NCBI GenBank assembly: GCA_026129745.1
Contig: JAHCHL010000003.1
Coordinates: 1-64,000, forward strand
DNA from: Fimbriimonadales bacterium
GTDB lineage: Bacteria > Armatimonadota > Fimbriimonadia > Fimbriimonadales > ATM1
DNA length: 64,000 nucleotides
Reading direction: 5' to 3'
This document shows, in pieces, positions 44,655-53,826 of this stretch. Position 1 is the stretch's first letter. Each line of letters begins with the position of its first letter. The notes under the pieces are model-generated. The model made no database searches, was not told the DNA's origin, and was given only the letters and a program-made list of their open reading frames with translations. The translations under genes were made by a program, and so were the position numbers.

Positions 44655-45911
44655 TCAAAACACCCTCGTCTTGCCAGGTTTTGCAACAGGCGGCACTTCG
44701 CAATCGCCAAATTCCAACTTTTGTGGCAGCAGGCTCTCTTGCGAATTGAGCGCTGTGTCCCACGTCACTTCTTGTCCGGAGTAGCACGACATGCGGCCCA
44801 TGATCGCGGTCAGCGTGCTTTCGGCAACTTGTCTTCCTTCATTGATCGTCTTGCCGCCCATCATCGCGTTGTATAGCTCTCGATGCTCTTCAACGTATGG
44901 ATTCGGTCGCTCTCCGTCGAATCGCCAACTGTTCACTCCGCGAATCCAAGTGTTCGCATTCGACGTGCCCAGTGTCCCGACCAAATGCTCGGAAACTCTG
45001 CTCGCTGTTCCATCGATTTGCCGGCACATGCTCAGCATCTTCACACCGTTCGCATACTCGTACTCAACGGCGAAGTGATCGTAAATGTGTCCGTATGCAG
45101 GATCGGTGCGAACCTCTCTTCCGCCAAGTCCAAGCGCGCGAATGGGATGCTGCCGCATCGCCCAGTTGCAAACGTCGATGTTGTGAACATGTTGCTCAAC
45201 GATGTGATCGCCAGACAGCCACGTAAAGTAGAGCCAGTTGCGAATCTGCCACTCCATGTCGCTCCATTCAGGCTTCCTTCGATGCATCCATAGCCCCCCC
45301 TGATTCCAGTAACAATAGCAAGCCATGATCTCGCCGATCGCGTAATCGTGAATACGCTTCATGGCCTCGACATACGCAATGTCGTATCTCCGTTGCGTGC
45401 CCGCTACGATGTTCAGTCCCTTCTTGGCAGCCAAGTCCGAAGTTTCGAATACTGACCGCACTCCCGGCGCATCGACAGCCACCGGCTTTTCGCAGAAGAC
45501 GTGTTTGCCAGCCTCAATCGAAGCTTTCAGGTGTTCGGGTCTAAAGCCGGGGGGGGCGGTCAATATCACCGCGTCTACGCCCGAAGCCAAAACGCCCTTG
45601 TAGTTGTCGAATCCAGTGAAAACGCGGTCGTCAGTGACTTGACAGCGATCTTTCAGTGAGTCCTGCAGCGCGCGCCGAGATCCGTTCACCCGATCTGCGA
45701 AAACATCGCCCATCGCCCAAATCACAACCCCGGGGTGCGCAGCGGCAGCATCGACCGCCGCGCCCGCGCCACGGCCCCCGCTGCCGATCACGCCGACGCG
45801 AATCTGCGAACTGCCCTGGGAAAACACACCCGTTGGAATCGCAAACGCCGCCGCCGCCGCAGCGGACGACTTCAAAAAACCACGCCGAGAAACCTCTTTC
45901 GCTCCGTCCAT
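44655..45911 (-). CDS. Tat-exported Gfo/Idh/MocA oxidoreductase
   Basis: This 418-residue protein has a twin-arginine signal (VSRRGFLKSSAAAAAAFAIPTG), a Rossmann fold (IRVGVIGSGGRGAGAAVDAA, about 36-55) and the family GKHVFCEKPVA motif with the active-site Lys-Pro. The C-terminal substrate domain holds HNIDVCNW, where a His acts as base. It oxidises a sugar using tightly bound NAD(P). There is no ribosome binding site; TAAGAT ends 5 bases before the ATG, so transcription begins almost at the start codon. It heads an operon: dehydrogenase, isomerase, ATPase, permease, binding protein, pseudopilin. Confidence 0.9.
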   Translation of the reverse strand: MDGAKEVSRRGFLKSSAAAAAAFAIPTGVFSQGSSQIRVGVIGSGGRGAGAAVDAAAAHPGVVIWAMGDVFADRVNGSRRALQDSLKDRCQVTDDRVFTGFDNYKGVLASGVDAVILTAPPGFRPEHLKASIEAGKHVFCEKPVAVDAPGVRSVFETSDLAAKKGLNIVAGTQRRYDIAYVEAMKRIHDYAIGEIMACYCYWNQGGLWMHRRKPEWSDMEWQIRNWLYFTWLSGDHIVEQHVHNIDVCNWAMRQHPIRALGLGGREVRTDPAYGHIYDHFAVEYEYANGVKMLSMCRQIDGTASRVSEHLVGTLGTSNANTWIRGVNSWRFDGERPNPYVEEHRELYNAMMGGKTINEGRQVAESTLTAIMGRMSCYSGQEVTWDTALNSQESLLPQKLEFGDCEVPPVAKPGKTRVF

Positions 45912-46170
45912 GCCCTATCTTAGCGCAAGGGCTTGCCGATGTGAGGCAATTGATCGCTCCGCTCAAAAAGTGTTCTTCAGAAAGAAGGAACTATCTGGTA
46001 TCGAATAGAATGGGAGTGTTAGCGACTGGGAAGGGTGATAATGAAGGTTCGAGTTGGGAGAGAGCCGCCAGGAAGCGAGCGCCACGGGTGTGAGTTCAGC
46101 GGTCGGCCTACGCATTCCCATGGTAATGGGGTTGTCTCGGGGTGTACCATGACGATCGGAGGAAGGAGTT

Positions 46171-48003
46171 ATGTGGGTTAGCAAATCGCTGGCGAAGCCC
46201 GCTTTCTGGATTCCCGGCCTGGCCGCCATTTTGCTCTTGGTGGGGTTGCTTGCATACCGGATATTCTTTGCCGAGAACCCCCACTATTCCCAAGCACTCC
46301 GATACATTGAAACTCATTCTTTTGCCGAAGCCGAATCAGAACTTAGGCTCTGCTTAGACGACAATTCGAGCCACCAGCGCGCCAAAGGCCTCTTAGCCTA
46401 TACGGTGATGCGCAGAGAGTTTGAGGAATTCGGAGACGAAGAGGAAGCCAAATCGGCACTTCTCAATAGTTTTTACCAGTTCTACACTCTCTATCGACTC
46501 CGATCCAAGGTTTCATCCATTCGCGATGAAGACACGCGCAAACGATTGGAAGAACTCATTAGGGAGACCGAAAAGTATGTCCGTGAGCGATTCAAGCGTG
46601 AACGAATTCCATTTAGGGACTGGGACGATGTCATAGAGTGCATATACACTGCTGGTGAAACCTTATATCGTCTCCGTGCTCGGAATGCTGAGACGCTTGA
46701 CACCGCAGTAAAGGATGTCGCAGCAAGTCTTACTGCTTACAGAAATCCGCACGCGAGAGATTACTTGCTCAGCAGAATGGCTCTTGATCCGGATCTGATT
46801 GGGCTGGCACTTGTCGTTGGGCCGGAGTTTCGGAAGAGCTTGGAATCAGAGGCTTCACGAAAGTCAACGTTTATTGAGAAGGAGAGCCGCGCTGCCCTTC
46901 GAATGCTCGACTTGAAGGATGAACTGAAAAGGTTTGCCAACGACCATGAGAATATCAGGTGCATGAAGAAGTCCGACTTGCCTTCAGACCAGCGTTTGAT
47001 AATGGAAGACGAGGATGTTCTTACCTTTCTGTCAAGCGACTGGGAAAACCTTTTGGTGCGCTTAGAAGCTGTGGAGGAGCTGAAAACAGATCCGTGCTCA
47101 ATAAATGTGACGTATGCGAAGATTGACGACGAAAAGATGATTTACGTCGTGTCCGCGTTCGATGCCAGGGCAAAGGAATGGGTTGCCCGGCCACTCTTTT
47201 GGAATGGAAGCGAGTTTCAGCAACTTAGCATTGAGGTCCTTGATGGCACAATGAGGAAAGAGTTGCGCGAAAAACTTCCCATCGGATTGGAAGTGCAGTT
47301 CGCAAGTGACGTTACGGAGTTTTGTCTCGCGATTCGCAAGGCGGAAGATGTGAAAAGAACTCGCGAAGAATCGGGGACCAGAACGGTTGTTCGGTACCAG
47401 GTTCAAGAATACTGGAATCCGAACAAATACGGGCGTGGCTATGGTGGATATGAAGAGTACCGAGTGCCCTACCAGACGACAGAACCCTATACCAGAACTG
47501 TCTCATACAAGGAGCGTGCGGTCGGTAATAAATGGAGGATCTACCGTTTCAGCGAAGCGAATGGAACTCTTAAGATGACGGACCAACTGTGGGTTGAGGA
47601 CGGCGAGAGCCTCGAACTCGCGATATCACGCAACGCCCCAATCCGACAACCGAGGACATCCTCTGAATCAGTTTCCCTGCCACCCGAGAGAAGCGTTTCT
47701 GGCGAGAAGTTCCCAGAAACTCGGATGCGAATACTGAGTTACAACGAGTACAGCGACTGGAACGATTACGACATCCAGTACGCACTAACAGAACTTGTCG
47801 CCCGCAGAGGATATGATATCGTCAAGCCACACGTCAAACGCATCTTCCAAAACGCGCTTGGCGAAAACTACAAAATAGTTCCGGGACGAACACTCTCCCA
47901 AGCCGAAAGTTACTTCACTCGGATTGAACGTGGGAATTATGAGAACATCGCCGCAGAACGAGAGCGCAGAAAGAGGATTGGCACATATGTGGCACCATGG
48001 TAG
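46171..48003 (+). CDS. Large membrane-anchored protein of unknown function
   Basis: This 610-residue protein has one N-terminal membrane helix (about 9-30, PAFWIPGLAAILLLVGLLAYRIFF) and is otherwise soluble. Residues 35-80 resemble one TPR-like helix pair (YSQALRYIETHSFAEAESELRLCL). The middle is charged and helical (FGDEEEAKSALLNSFYQFYTLYRL), and residues about 405-470 hold a Tyr-rich segment (YQVQEYWNPNKYGRGYGGYEEY). No enzymatic motif is seen. GGAGGAAGGAG lies just before the ATG. Codon use looks less GC-rich at third positions than in the neighbouring transporter genes, by eye. Confidence 0.6.
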   Translation: MWVSKSLAKPAFWIPGLAAILLLVGLLAYRIFFAENPHYSQALRYIETHSFAEAESELRLCLDDNSSHQRAKGLLAYTVMRREFEEFGDEEEAKSALLNSFYQFYTLYRLRSKVSSIRDEDTRKRLEELIRETEKYVRERFKRERIPFRDWDDVIECIYTAGETLYRLRARNAETLDTAVKDVAASLTAYRNPHARDYLLSRMALDPDLIGLALVVGPEFRKSLESEASRKSTFIEKESRAALRMLDLKDELKRFANDHENIRCMKKSDLPSDQRLIMEDEDVLTFLSSDWENLLVRLEAVEELKTDPCSINVTYAKIDDEKMIYVVSAFDARAKEWVARPLFWNGSEFQQLSIEVLDGTMRKELREKLPIGLEVQFASDVTEFCLAIRKAEDVKRTREESGTRTVVRYQVQEYWNPNKYGRGYGGYEEYRVPYQTTEPYTRTVSYKERAVGNKWRIYRFSEANGTLKMTDQLWVEDGESLELAISRNAPIRQPRTSSESVSLPPERSVSGEKFPETRMRILSYNEYSDWNDYDIQYALTELVARRGYDIVKPHVKRIFQNALGENYKIVPGRTLSQAESYFTRIERGNYENIAAERERRKRIGTYVAPW

Positions 48004-48126
48004 CCTGCTTTACAAAATGCTTTTTACATTGACTCAGTTAGGCGAAGCCTTTCGTAGTGCCACCGCCGACAGGGAGTCCATATTTGCGCTATCAAATCGA
48101 CAATCGATCTCAAGGAGGTACACACA

Positions 48127-48810
48127 ATGATTTGGCTCGCCATTTGCATCAGCGCACTAAATCCACTGCGATTGGAGCCGCGTGACGACGCATATCTCGA
48201 CCAACAGTTCATGACATTTAGAGACAGCCTAATAGCTGCCATAAAGAAGGGCAATGTAGAGTGGGTCAACGCAAGAATTGACTCCAACATCGTTTGGAGT
48301 TACCATGGTCGTGGAAAGAACGCCATGTTCAAACTTTGGCGAGAAAAACCCGAGGGCCTAGACGGATTCTACAAAGAACTACTCAAAGTGGTCACTCGCG
48401 GTGGCAGATGGGAAACATTCGATCGAAAGAAAGTGTTCTTAGCGCCGTACTACGTTTTCCTTTGGCCAGATAGTCTAGACTGTTACGAAACAGATTTCCA
48501 AGTTGCGCTTGAAATGCAAACACCGATCTACAACGGAATCAACGGGCGTCGAATCGGTTACCTTTCGTATGAAATCGTCGAAGTCCTTGACACGCGCGGC
48601 TCTCGAGGAGAATGGCTCAGACTATCCACATCGAAGGGCATCGTTTGGGGCAGGGACGAGGACTTTGGATCGCCAATGGGATATCGGGCAAACTTCGAGA
48701 AGGTAAAGGGCAGCTATATGCTGACCCTTTTCAGCGGCCCCGGCTGCTCGCCTGAAGTTCTCGCGTCTAATGTGGCCGGTGCATTTGGCATGAGATTCGT
48801 CGGGTGGTGA
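48127..48810 (+). CDS. Exported protein with SH3-like C-terminus
   Basis: This 227-residue protein starts with a weak signal peptide (MIWLAICISALNPLRLEP). Residues 25-115 are helical. The C-terminal half has EIVEVLDTRGSRGEWLRLSTSKG-IVWGRDEDFG, which reads like an SH3b domain, the type often used to bind cell walls. The assignment is tentative. A strong ribosome binding site (AAGGAGGT, 8 bases upstream) supports ATG 48127. It lies 123 bases after the 610-residue gene in the same direction and may form a unit with it. Confidence 0.6.
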   Translation: MIWLAICISALNPLRLEPRDDAYLDQQFMTFRDSLIAAIKKGNVEWVNARIDSNIVWSYHGRGKNAMFKLWREKPEGLDGFYKELLKVVTRGGRWETFDRKKVFLAPYYVFLWPDSLDCYETDFQVALEMQTPIYNGINGRRIGYLSYEIVEVLDTRGSRGEWLRLSTSKGIVWGRDEDFGSPMGYRANFEKVKGSYMLTLFSGPGCSPEVLASNVAGAFGMRFVGW

Positions 48811-49342
48811 GCTCTATCTGCCAATGTTTGGGCAAATTCCAGGTTCAGTTTCCAGGCGATGGCAGGATAATTAAGGGTTAGCTTGCCTCTGTGAAACTTC
48901 CATCCTATGCTCATGAAAGGATATTGCATAAGGCACACTAGGATTAGCGTTTGACCCAAGCTGGCTAACGGCGTTCGGCCGTCTGCCGGGCTGGCCAACT
49001 ATCGAACAGTTGTGTGGGGACGTATTAAATGGGTTGGCAATCCCCCTTCACGGGCTTTGATCTCCGATGAGGCCGATCTCTAGTCAATCAGCAGACGCCC
49101 ATCAAGAAGGTGCCTTCACAATGAAAATTGATGCTTCTGCCGACATTCGAACCCAAATGCGTAGGTACCCCCAAGAATGTGCTGCTGCCGGGATTGAGGG
49201 TCCTGCAACCCACCAAAGAAACCGCGTAAAAGTACATTGCGCCAAAGACCCAAAAATCATTCCACGATAGGTTGACAGTCGCTTGCGCCGATGCCTAACT
49301 CCGTCCATGATGAAACTACTATCCGAACGCAACTGCGACGAC
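48811..49342. other. 532-base gap without a clear gene
   Basis: I find no convincing gene. A 49-codon ORF at 49121-49270 (plus) starts MKIDASADIRTQMRRYPQ and has AAGGTG upstream, but nothing else supports it. A 42-codon stretch near 48940-49060 (plus) lacks a start. No tRNA, terminator with T run, or repeat stands out. It may be decayed sequence. Confidence 0.4.
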
Positions 49343-50056
49343 TCAATCAACCAAATAGTACGTAATCGTTGAGACGATGCGGACGCGCTTGATATGCGGT
49401 GTGTTCTCGTCCCGGTCTTCGATCTCGAACGAACCTTGATTCGCCGTTCGAATGTTGCCCACTTTGCTGTCCGAATCTTCAGCGAATTTGATTGCGACCT
49501 CGCGCGCCTTCTTAGTCGCCTCTTCGATCATTTCGGGTTTGATGTCATTCAGCTTGGTGAAGAGAAAGGAAGGCTGCGTCGAATAGTCGCCGCCCGTGAT
49601 TGCGATGTCCATTTTGCCAAGCTCAGTCAGTTCTGACATTGTCTTGACCACCGCATCGACCCTCTGTGTGTAAACGGTCACTGTACACGAGCCAGAGTAT
49701 CGAAAAACGGGATCCCCCCTCTCGGTGCTCGAAGTCTCGCGATCATAAACTACCGGCGGCGCAACCGAGATCTCCGATTCTTCGAATCCGCGCGTCTTCA
49801 AAAACTCCTTGACAATTCCGGACTTGCTTTGAATCGTGGAATACAAGTTGACCAAACTGTTGTCCGCCACAGAAAACCGAATCGGCCATATGGCGATGTC
49901 TGCTGGCACCTCGCGCTCGCTGAGGCCCTTTGCGACTACTTGTCGCTCCATCGCTCGCAAGCGGACCACGCCGTTCGACAAGAAGTAACCGAGCAGTCCG
50001 AGCCCCAGAAAAATAAAAATCCCCAGCACAAACGACGAACTTGTGTTTCGCTCCAT
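49343..50056 (-). CDS. SIMPL-domain (DUF541) membrane-anchored protein
   Basis: This 237-residue protein has a membrane anchor (about 9-31, FVLGIFIFLGLGLLGYFLSNGV) and a periplasmic SIMPL domain: VVAKGLSEREVPADIAIWPIRF at its start, AVVKTMSELTEL in the middle, and TKKAREVAIKFAEDSDSKVGNI, the conserved helical motif before the last strands. SIMPL proteins have poorly known envelope roles. ATG 50056 is taken as start, since residues before it (from GTG 50098) overlap the gap to the SUMF1 gene and add no domain. It follows that gene closely on the same strand. Confidence 0.8.
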   Translation of the reverse strand: MERNTSSSFVLGIFIFLGLGLLGYFLSNGVVRLRAMERQVVAKGLSEREVPADIAIWPIRFSVADNSLVNLYSTIQSKSGIVKEFLKTRGFEESEISVAPPVVYDRETSSTERGDPVFRYSGSCTVTVYTQRVDAVVKTMSELTELGKMDIAITGGDYSTQPSFLFTKLNDIKPEMIEEATKKAREVAIKFAEDSDSKVGNIRTANQGSFEIEDRDENTPHIKRVRIVSTITYYLVD

Positions 50057-50104
50057 ACGTGTTTCCGTGCGGTGAATATACCTTTTGGAGTCGACCACCG
50101 TCGC

Positions 50105-50818
50105 CTACCGCTCGCAAACAACCCGAAAACCGACGAACGGAGCATCCGACAGCCACCATTTGCTCTTCGGATTCTGCGGATCGCGTTCGTTCCATTTCGG
50201 CTCCTGTCTCGCGCGACTACCGAAACCGACGATCTTGTCTTTCCACGAACCGCCGCATACCAAGGCCTTGCCATCGTCGTCGATCGCCCACTCCGCAACG
50301 TTTCCCAGCACGTCGTACAATCCCCACGCGTTCGGTTTTTTCATTTTGACAGGATGCGTCTTGTCATCGGAGTTTTGCCAGAACCACGCGACCAAGTCCA
50401 AATCTTCCGGCTCCGAAGAAGCTCCCGCCCGCGCCGCAAACTCCCACTCGTCTTCAGTTGGCAAGCGATACTTCTTTCCCGTTTTCTTTGAAAGCCATTT
50501 GCAAAACTCTTCTGCAGCGTGATGCGTCATTCCGATCGCCGGATAACCAGACCGGCCAAATCCCCAATCCGCGGCGCCATACGGTCGACTCGGCCTCGAT
50601 TCTGCGTCGACTCCCTCTGCGACCTCATGATCAGAAAGATCGAGCCGGAATGCCCAAATGTCGAACAGGTTCCATGTCACTTCTGTCTCGCCGATCCAAA
50701 TGTCCTTTCCCGGAACGCGAATCATCGTGAACTCGATGAGCGAACCAGGTATTTTCTCGACATATACCGCTTGCTGCGGCGTCAGAATCATCAAACCAGT
50801 GACAAGCGTTGCGATCAT
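50105..50818 (-). CDS. Formylglycine-generating enzyme-like (SUMF1) protein
   Basis: This 237-residue protein has the SUMF1/FGE-sulfatase fold: WIGETEVTWNLFD, YPAIGMTHHAAEEFCKWLSKKTG, YRLPTEDEWEFAARAG, AWGLYDVLGNVAEW, CGGSWKD and FVGFRVVCE at the end. Such proteins either convert a sulfatase Cys to formylglycine or serve other roles in signalling and surface proteins. The two catalytic Cys of true FGE are not clearly placed, and no sulfatase gene is near, so the activity is uncertain. A short signal peptide (MIATLVTGLMILTPQQA) is likely. Its start codon overlaps the ApbE gene on the other strand. Confidence 0.85.
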   Translation of the reverse strand: MIATLVTGLMILTPQQAVYVEKIPGSLIEFTMIRVPGKDIWIGETEVTWNLFDIWAFRLDLSDHEVAEGVDAESRPSRPYGAADWGFGRSGYPAIGMTHHAAEEFCKWLSKKTGKKYRLPTEDEWEFAARAGASSEPEDLDLVAWFWQNSDDKTHPVKMKKPNAWGLYDVLGNVAEWAIDDDGKALVCGGSWKDKIVGFGSRARQEPKWNERDPQNPKSKWWLSDAPFVGFRVVCER

Positions 50819-51710
50819 GTTGCTATTCGGCGCGGCCCATGCCACGCCGCTTGAGAGGTTCCAGTATAGCGAACTTCACATGGGCGTTCGCGTCAATGTG
50901 ACGCTCTACGCGAAATCCACCGAACAAGCGGAGACCGCTGCGAAAGCCGCATTCGCAAGATTTGCCGAACTCGAGGCGATCATGAGCGACTACCGCGATG
51001 ATAGCGAATTGATGCGCCTTTGTGCAAAAGCCGGCACTGGCCCCATAAAAGTCAGCACAGAATTGTTCGACATCTTGCAAAGATCGCTGAAGCTTTCCGA
51101 AGAAACCGCCGGCGCATTCGATGTAACCTGCGGACCGGTCGTAAAGCTTTGGCGTCAGGCCAGACAAAACACAAGATTGCCTGACAAGAAAACATTGGAG
51201 CATGCGCTGTCTCTTGTCGGCTTCAAGTATATGAAACTCGATCAGAAACAATCGACAGTGACTCTCGAACTTCCAGGGATGATGATCGATCTCGGTGGAA
51301 TAGCAAAAGGCTACGCATGCGATGAAGCGCTGAAAGCGATGAGAAAACACGGCATCGAAAGTGCGATGATCGAAGCCGGAGGCGACATCGCTGTATCGAA
51401 TCCCCCGCCGAATAAGAATGGTTGGGAGATTGCTGTTCGAAACCTCGATGGAACACTTTTCTCACTCAAGAACTCGGGCATTTCGACCTCAGGCGACACC
51501 GAGCAGTTTGTGGAGATCGATGGCGTTCGCTATTCGCACATTGTCGATCCGCGAACAGGAATCGGATTGACGAACCGAGTTCAGGTGACTGTCGTTGCCA
51601 GCGATGCGACCACAAGCGACTCGCTCGCAACCGCGCTATGCGTCCTTGGAGAAGACGCAGGGATTTCAAAGAAGTATGGCGGAAGGGCCTATTTTGTGAA
51701 ATCGCGGTAA
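50799..51710 (+). CDS. apbE: FAD:protein FMN transferase (ApbE)
   Basis: This 303-residue exported enzyme attaches FMN covalently to a Thr of target proteins such as Nqr and Rnf subunits. Motifs: EAIMSDYRDDSELMRL, GGIAKGYACDEAL, AMIEAGGDIAVS, SGISTSGDTEQF, HIVDPRTG and the metal-binding ATTSDSLATAL. GTG 50799 gives a short signal peptide (MTSVAIMLLFGAAHA); the ATG at 50817 would remove part of it. No flavin-acceptor subunit is in the window. The 5' end overlaps that of the divergent SUMF1 gene by about 20 bases. Confidence 0.88.
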   Translation: MTSVAIMLLFGAAHATPLERFQYSELHMGVRVNVTLYAKSTEQAETAAKAAFARFAELEAIMSDYRDDSELMRLCAKAGTGPIKVSTELFDILQRSLKLSEETAGAFDVTCGPVVKLWRQARQNTRLPDKKTLEHALSLVGFKYMKLDQKQSTVTLELPGMMIDLGGIAKGYACDEALKAMRKHGIESAMIEAGGDIAVSNPPPNKNGWEIAVRNLDGTLFSLKNSGISTSGDTEQFVEIDGVRYSHIVDPRTGIGLTNRVQVTVVASDATTSDSLATALCVLGEDAGISKKYGGRAYFVKSR

Positions 51711-51719
51711 CCTCGCAGT

Positions 51720-52412
51720 ATGATCGCCTTGTCGCTTATAGCCGCTTTGACTGCTTCAACTAACGTGCTTGTCTTCACAAAAACCGTCGGCTTTCGGCAT
51801 GATTCGATACCGGCCGCAAGGTCCGCAATGCTAGACCTGGCAGCGCAGAAGAACTGGACGATCAAATTCACCGAAGACTCCGACGTGTTCTCTGAAGTCC
51901 AACTCAAGAACTACGACGTCATTGTGTTCTTGTTGACGACGGGAGATATCTTGAATTCAGAGCAAGAAAGAGCCTTTCGCAACTTCGTCGAATCCGGCGG
52001 AGGTTTCGTTGGTGTTCATTCAGCGAGCGATACTGAATACGATTGGGAATGGTATGGCAAGCTTGTCGGCGCATACTTCAAGAGTCACCCGGCAGTTCAA
52101 GACGCAACGGTACGCATAGAAAACGCGGAGCACCCAACAACATCGTTTCTGCCGAATCCATGGATTCGAAAGGACGAATGGTACTGTTTCAAACACAATC
52201 CAAGATCATCGGTGAATGTGCTAGCGACGGTCGATGAATCGACCTATTCAGGGGGAACGATGGGAGCGGATCATCCCATCATGTGGTGGCACGATGCGCT
52301 GGGAGGTCGCGCCTGGTACACAGCGATGGGACATACGAAGGAGTCCTATTCCGATGCGATGTTCATGCGCACGATCGCTGAAGCCGTGGAATGGGTTAAG
52401 CGAAAACGCTGA
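51720..52412 (+). CDS. ThuA-domain protein
   Basis: This 230-residue protein has a short signal peptide (to about residue 17) and a class I amidotransferase-like ThuA fold: VLVFTKTVGFRHDSIPAA, NYDVIVFLLTTGDILN, VGVHSASDTEYDWEWYGKLVG, DHPIMWWHDALGGRAWYTAMGHTKESY. ThuA takes part in trehalose use through 3-keto-trehalose with a Gfo/Idh/MocA partner. It follows apbE by 9 bases, and the closest match to its presumed pathway is the Gfo/Idh operon 6 kb away. It ends against the next convergent gene without overlap. Confidence 0.9.
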   Translation: MIALSLIAALTASTNVLVFTKTVGFRHDSIPAARSAMLDLAAQKNWTIKFTEDSDVFSEVQLKNYDVIVFLLTTGDILNSEQERAFRNFVESGGGFVGVHSASDTEYDWEWYGKLVGAYFKSHPAVQDATVRIENAEHPTTSFLPNPWIRKDEWYCFKHNPRSSVNVLATVDESTYSGGTMGADHPIMWWHDALGGRAWYTAMGHTKESYSDAMFMRTIAEAVEWVKRKR

Positions 52413-53594
52413 TCACTTCCATATTGACAATGCGACGCCCATCGGCGCAGGCCCACGATCGTTCTCGCGATTATTGAACTGCCACGCGCCGCGTCGATCG
52501 CCTATTGCGACCAAGTCGAATGAATCGAATTGTTGCGTCGCTTCGTTCCACACGCCCTGGCCATAAATCGTGCAAACATAAGCTTGCGAACCGGCTTCCA
52601 TATGCGCCCTTCCTACATATTCCATCGTCGACTTGCTGCCAGAAACTGCAAACCTTCGCATCGTTAGTGAAGCTTCCTTGACGTGCTCGGATCTCCATGT
52701 CGGCGCCTGACCGCGAACGTTGTCGACCAAGACTTCCATCGCGATTTTGCGAACGACAGCGGATGAAACGGGAACGGCGATAGTCGAGGTTGTTACAAAT
52801 GCTTTCGGATCGTCGAGTCCGATCCAATTCTGATTCCATGCCCATTTGCTGAACTCGAACCAAGGCTCGTTCATTCTGCCGACATCTTCAAATCTTGCGC
52901 CGCTTCTGTCGCTCGAACTTCTCGGTAAGTCGCGCAAATTGACTTGAAGAATCATCGGCTTGTCGCCGATCAAGTACATCGGCGGACCCGTTGTAACTTG
53001 AGGAATCGGTGAGTTTGCGTATCCTTTCTCTTGCCTTAAAGATTCCCATCGCACAAGAGCGCGCTTCATCCTTGCCAAGATGTCTGCAGCGTTGCTGCTT
53101 GCGAATTTCGCTTCCAGATACTCCGCATCGGGTCCCATAAAGTAGATCCCTTGCTTCGTGCCCGGATGATTCCATTCAGGCTTCGGAACCTGCTCGCCAA
53201 AGCGTTTGAAAAAGATGTGGTCCGGATTGTTTCTGACGCGATTGAGATTGCCAGCATCTTCGGGATAGAGCATGTAAACCTCGTCAGCCACCGTGACGAA
53301 CTCTTTCGAAAGCTTGATGATCTCAGGGTCTGACCAGACTAACTGTCGGCCTCTGACGCCGTTGTTTCACGTGCATCCCAAAGGGTGCCCGTTCATCGTC
53401 CAAAGCAAAATCGGCCGACCCAGCCGCTTGGCTTCCTCGACTGCAGGCCAAAATTTGTCCCGCCAACCGATCTCCGTGTAGGCACACTCCTGCTGGCTTG
53501 GCCGGATGAACTCGCTCCACTGGCGATAGTTGCCGGCGTCGGGTGTCAGGCTCGATGGGACCTGAAGGGCGATCAAAAGCAGTGCTGGCGTCAT
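52413..53594 (-). CDS. Thioredoxin-like exported protein with in-frame TGA (codon 76)
   Basis: From ATG 53594 the frame gives a signal peptide, then WRDKFWPAVEEAKRLGRPIL and NGHPLGCT, then a TGA (53367-53369), and continues in the same frame for 317 codons with no other stop: NNGVRGRQLVWSDPEIIKLS, VADEVYMLYPEDAG and a long beta-rich tail. The part around the TGA looks like a thioredoxin-fold active site, with C74-T75-X76. X76 sits where a second Cys is expected. Either selenocysteine is inserted, or a Cys codon (TGC/TGT) has mutated to TGA. The real stop at the end is also TGA. The family function is unknown. Confidence 0.7.
53324..53345 (-). other. Possible SECIS-like hairpin after in-frame TGA
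   Basis: On the minus-strand mRNA, GUCU-GGUC-AGAC forms a 4-bp stem with a GGUC loop, extended below an internal loop by CAG/CUG. The loop begins 31 bases after the UGA, and starts with G, which suits bacterial SECIS elements (loop usually 16-37 bases away). Short stems like this occur by chance, so this is weak evidence. Confidence 0.25.
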
Positions 53595-53655
53595 GGCTAT
53601 ACCTGTTCGGACGAGTCTCCGAACAACAAGTGTTCCACAAATCGAAGGATGAAGG

Positions 53656-53730
53656 TGGCTGCCGCACTTGGATTCGAACCAAGGACCCGCTGATTAACAG
53701 TCAGCTGCTCTACCGCTGAGCTATGCGGCA
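53656..53730 (-). tRNA. tRNA-Asn (GTT)
   Basis: The minus strand folds into a cloverleaf with acceptor TGCCGCA/TGCGGCA, anticodon stem GCTGA/TCAGC, loop CTGTTAA (anticodon GTT), T arm GGTTCGAATCC and an encoded CCA end. Confidence 0.95.
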
Positions 53731-53826
53731 ACGGGGATGCAAAAGGATACCCCCAGAGATACTCGGAAGCCAAGCCCGAAAAGCCCAGGGAGGGTACACT
53801 CAATGCCCCAACAATCCTCTCTGTCC

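Noticed and set aside
49121-49270. 49-codon ORF in the 48.8-49.3 kb gap
   Set aside because: It is short, without homology or a membrane or signal feature, and its ribosome binding site is weak.
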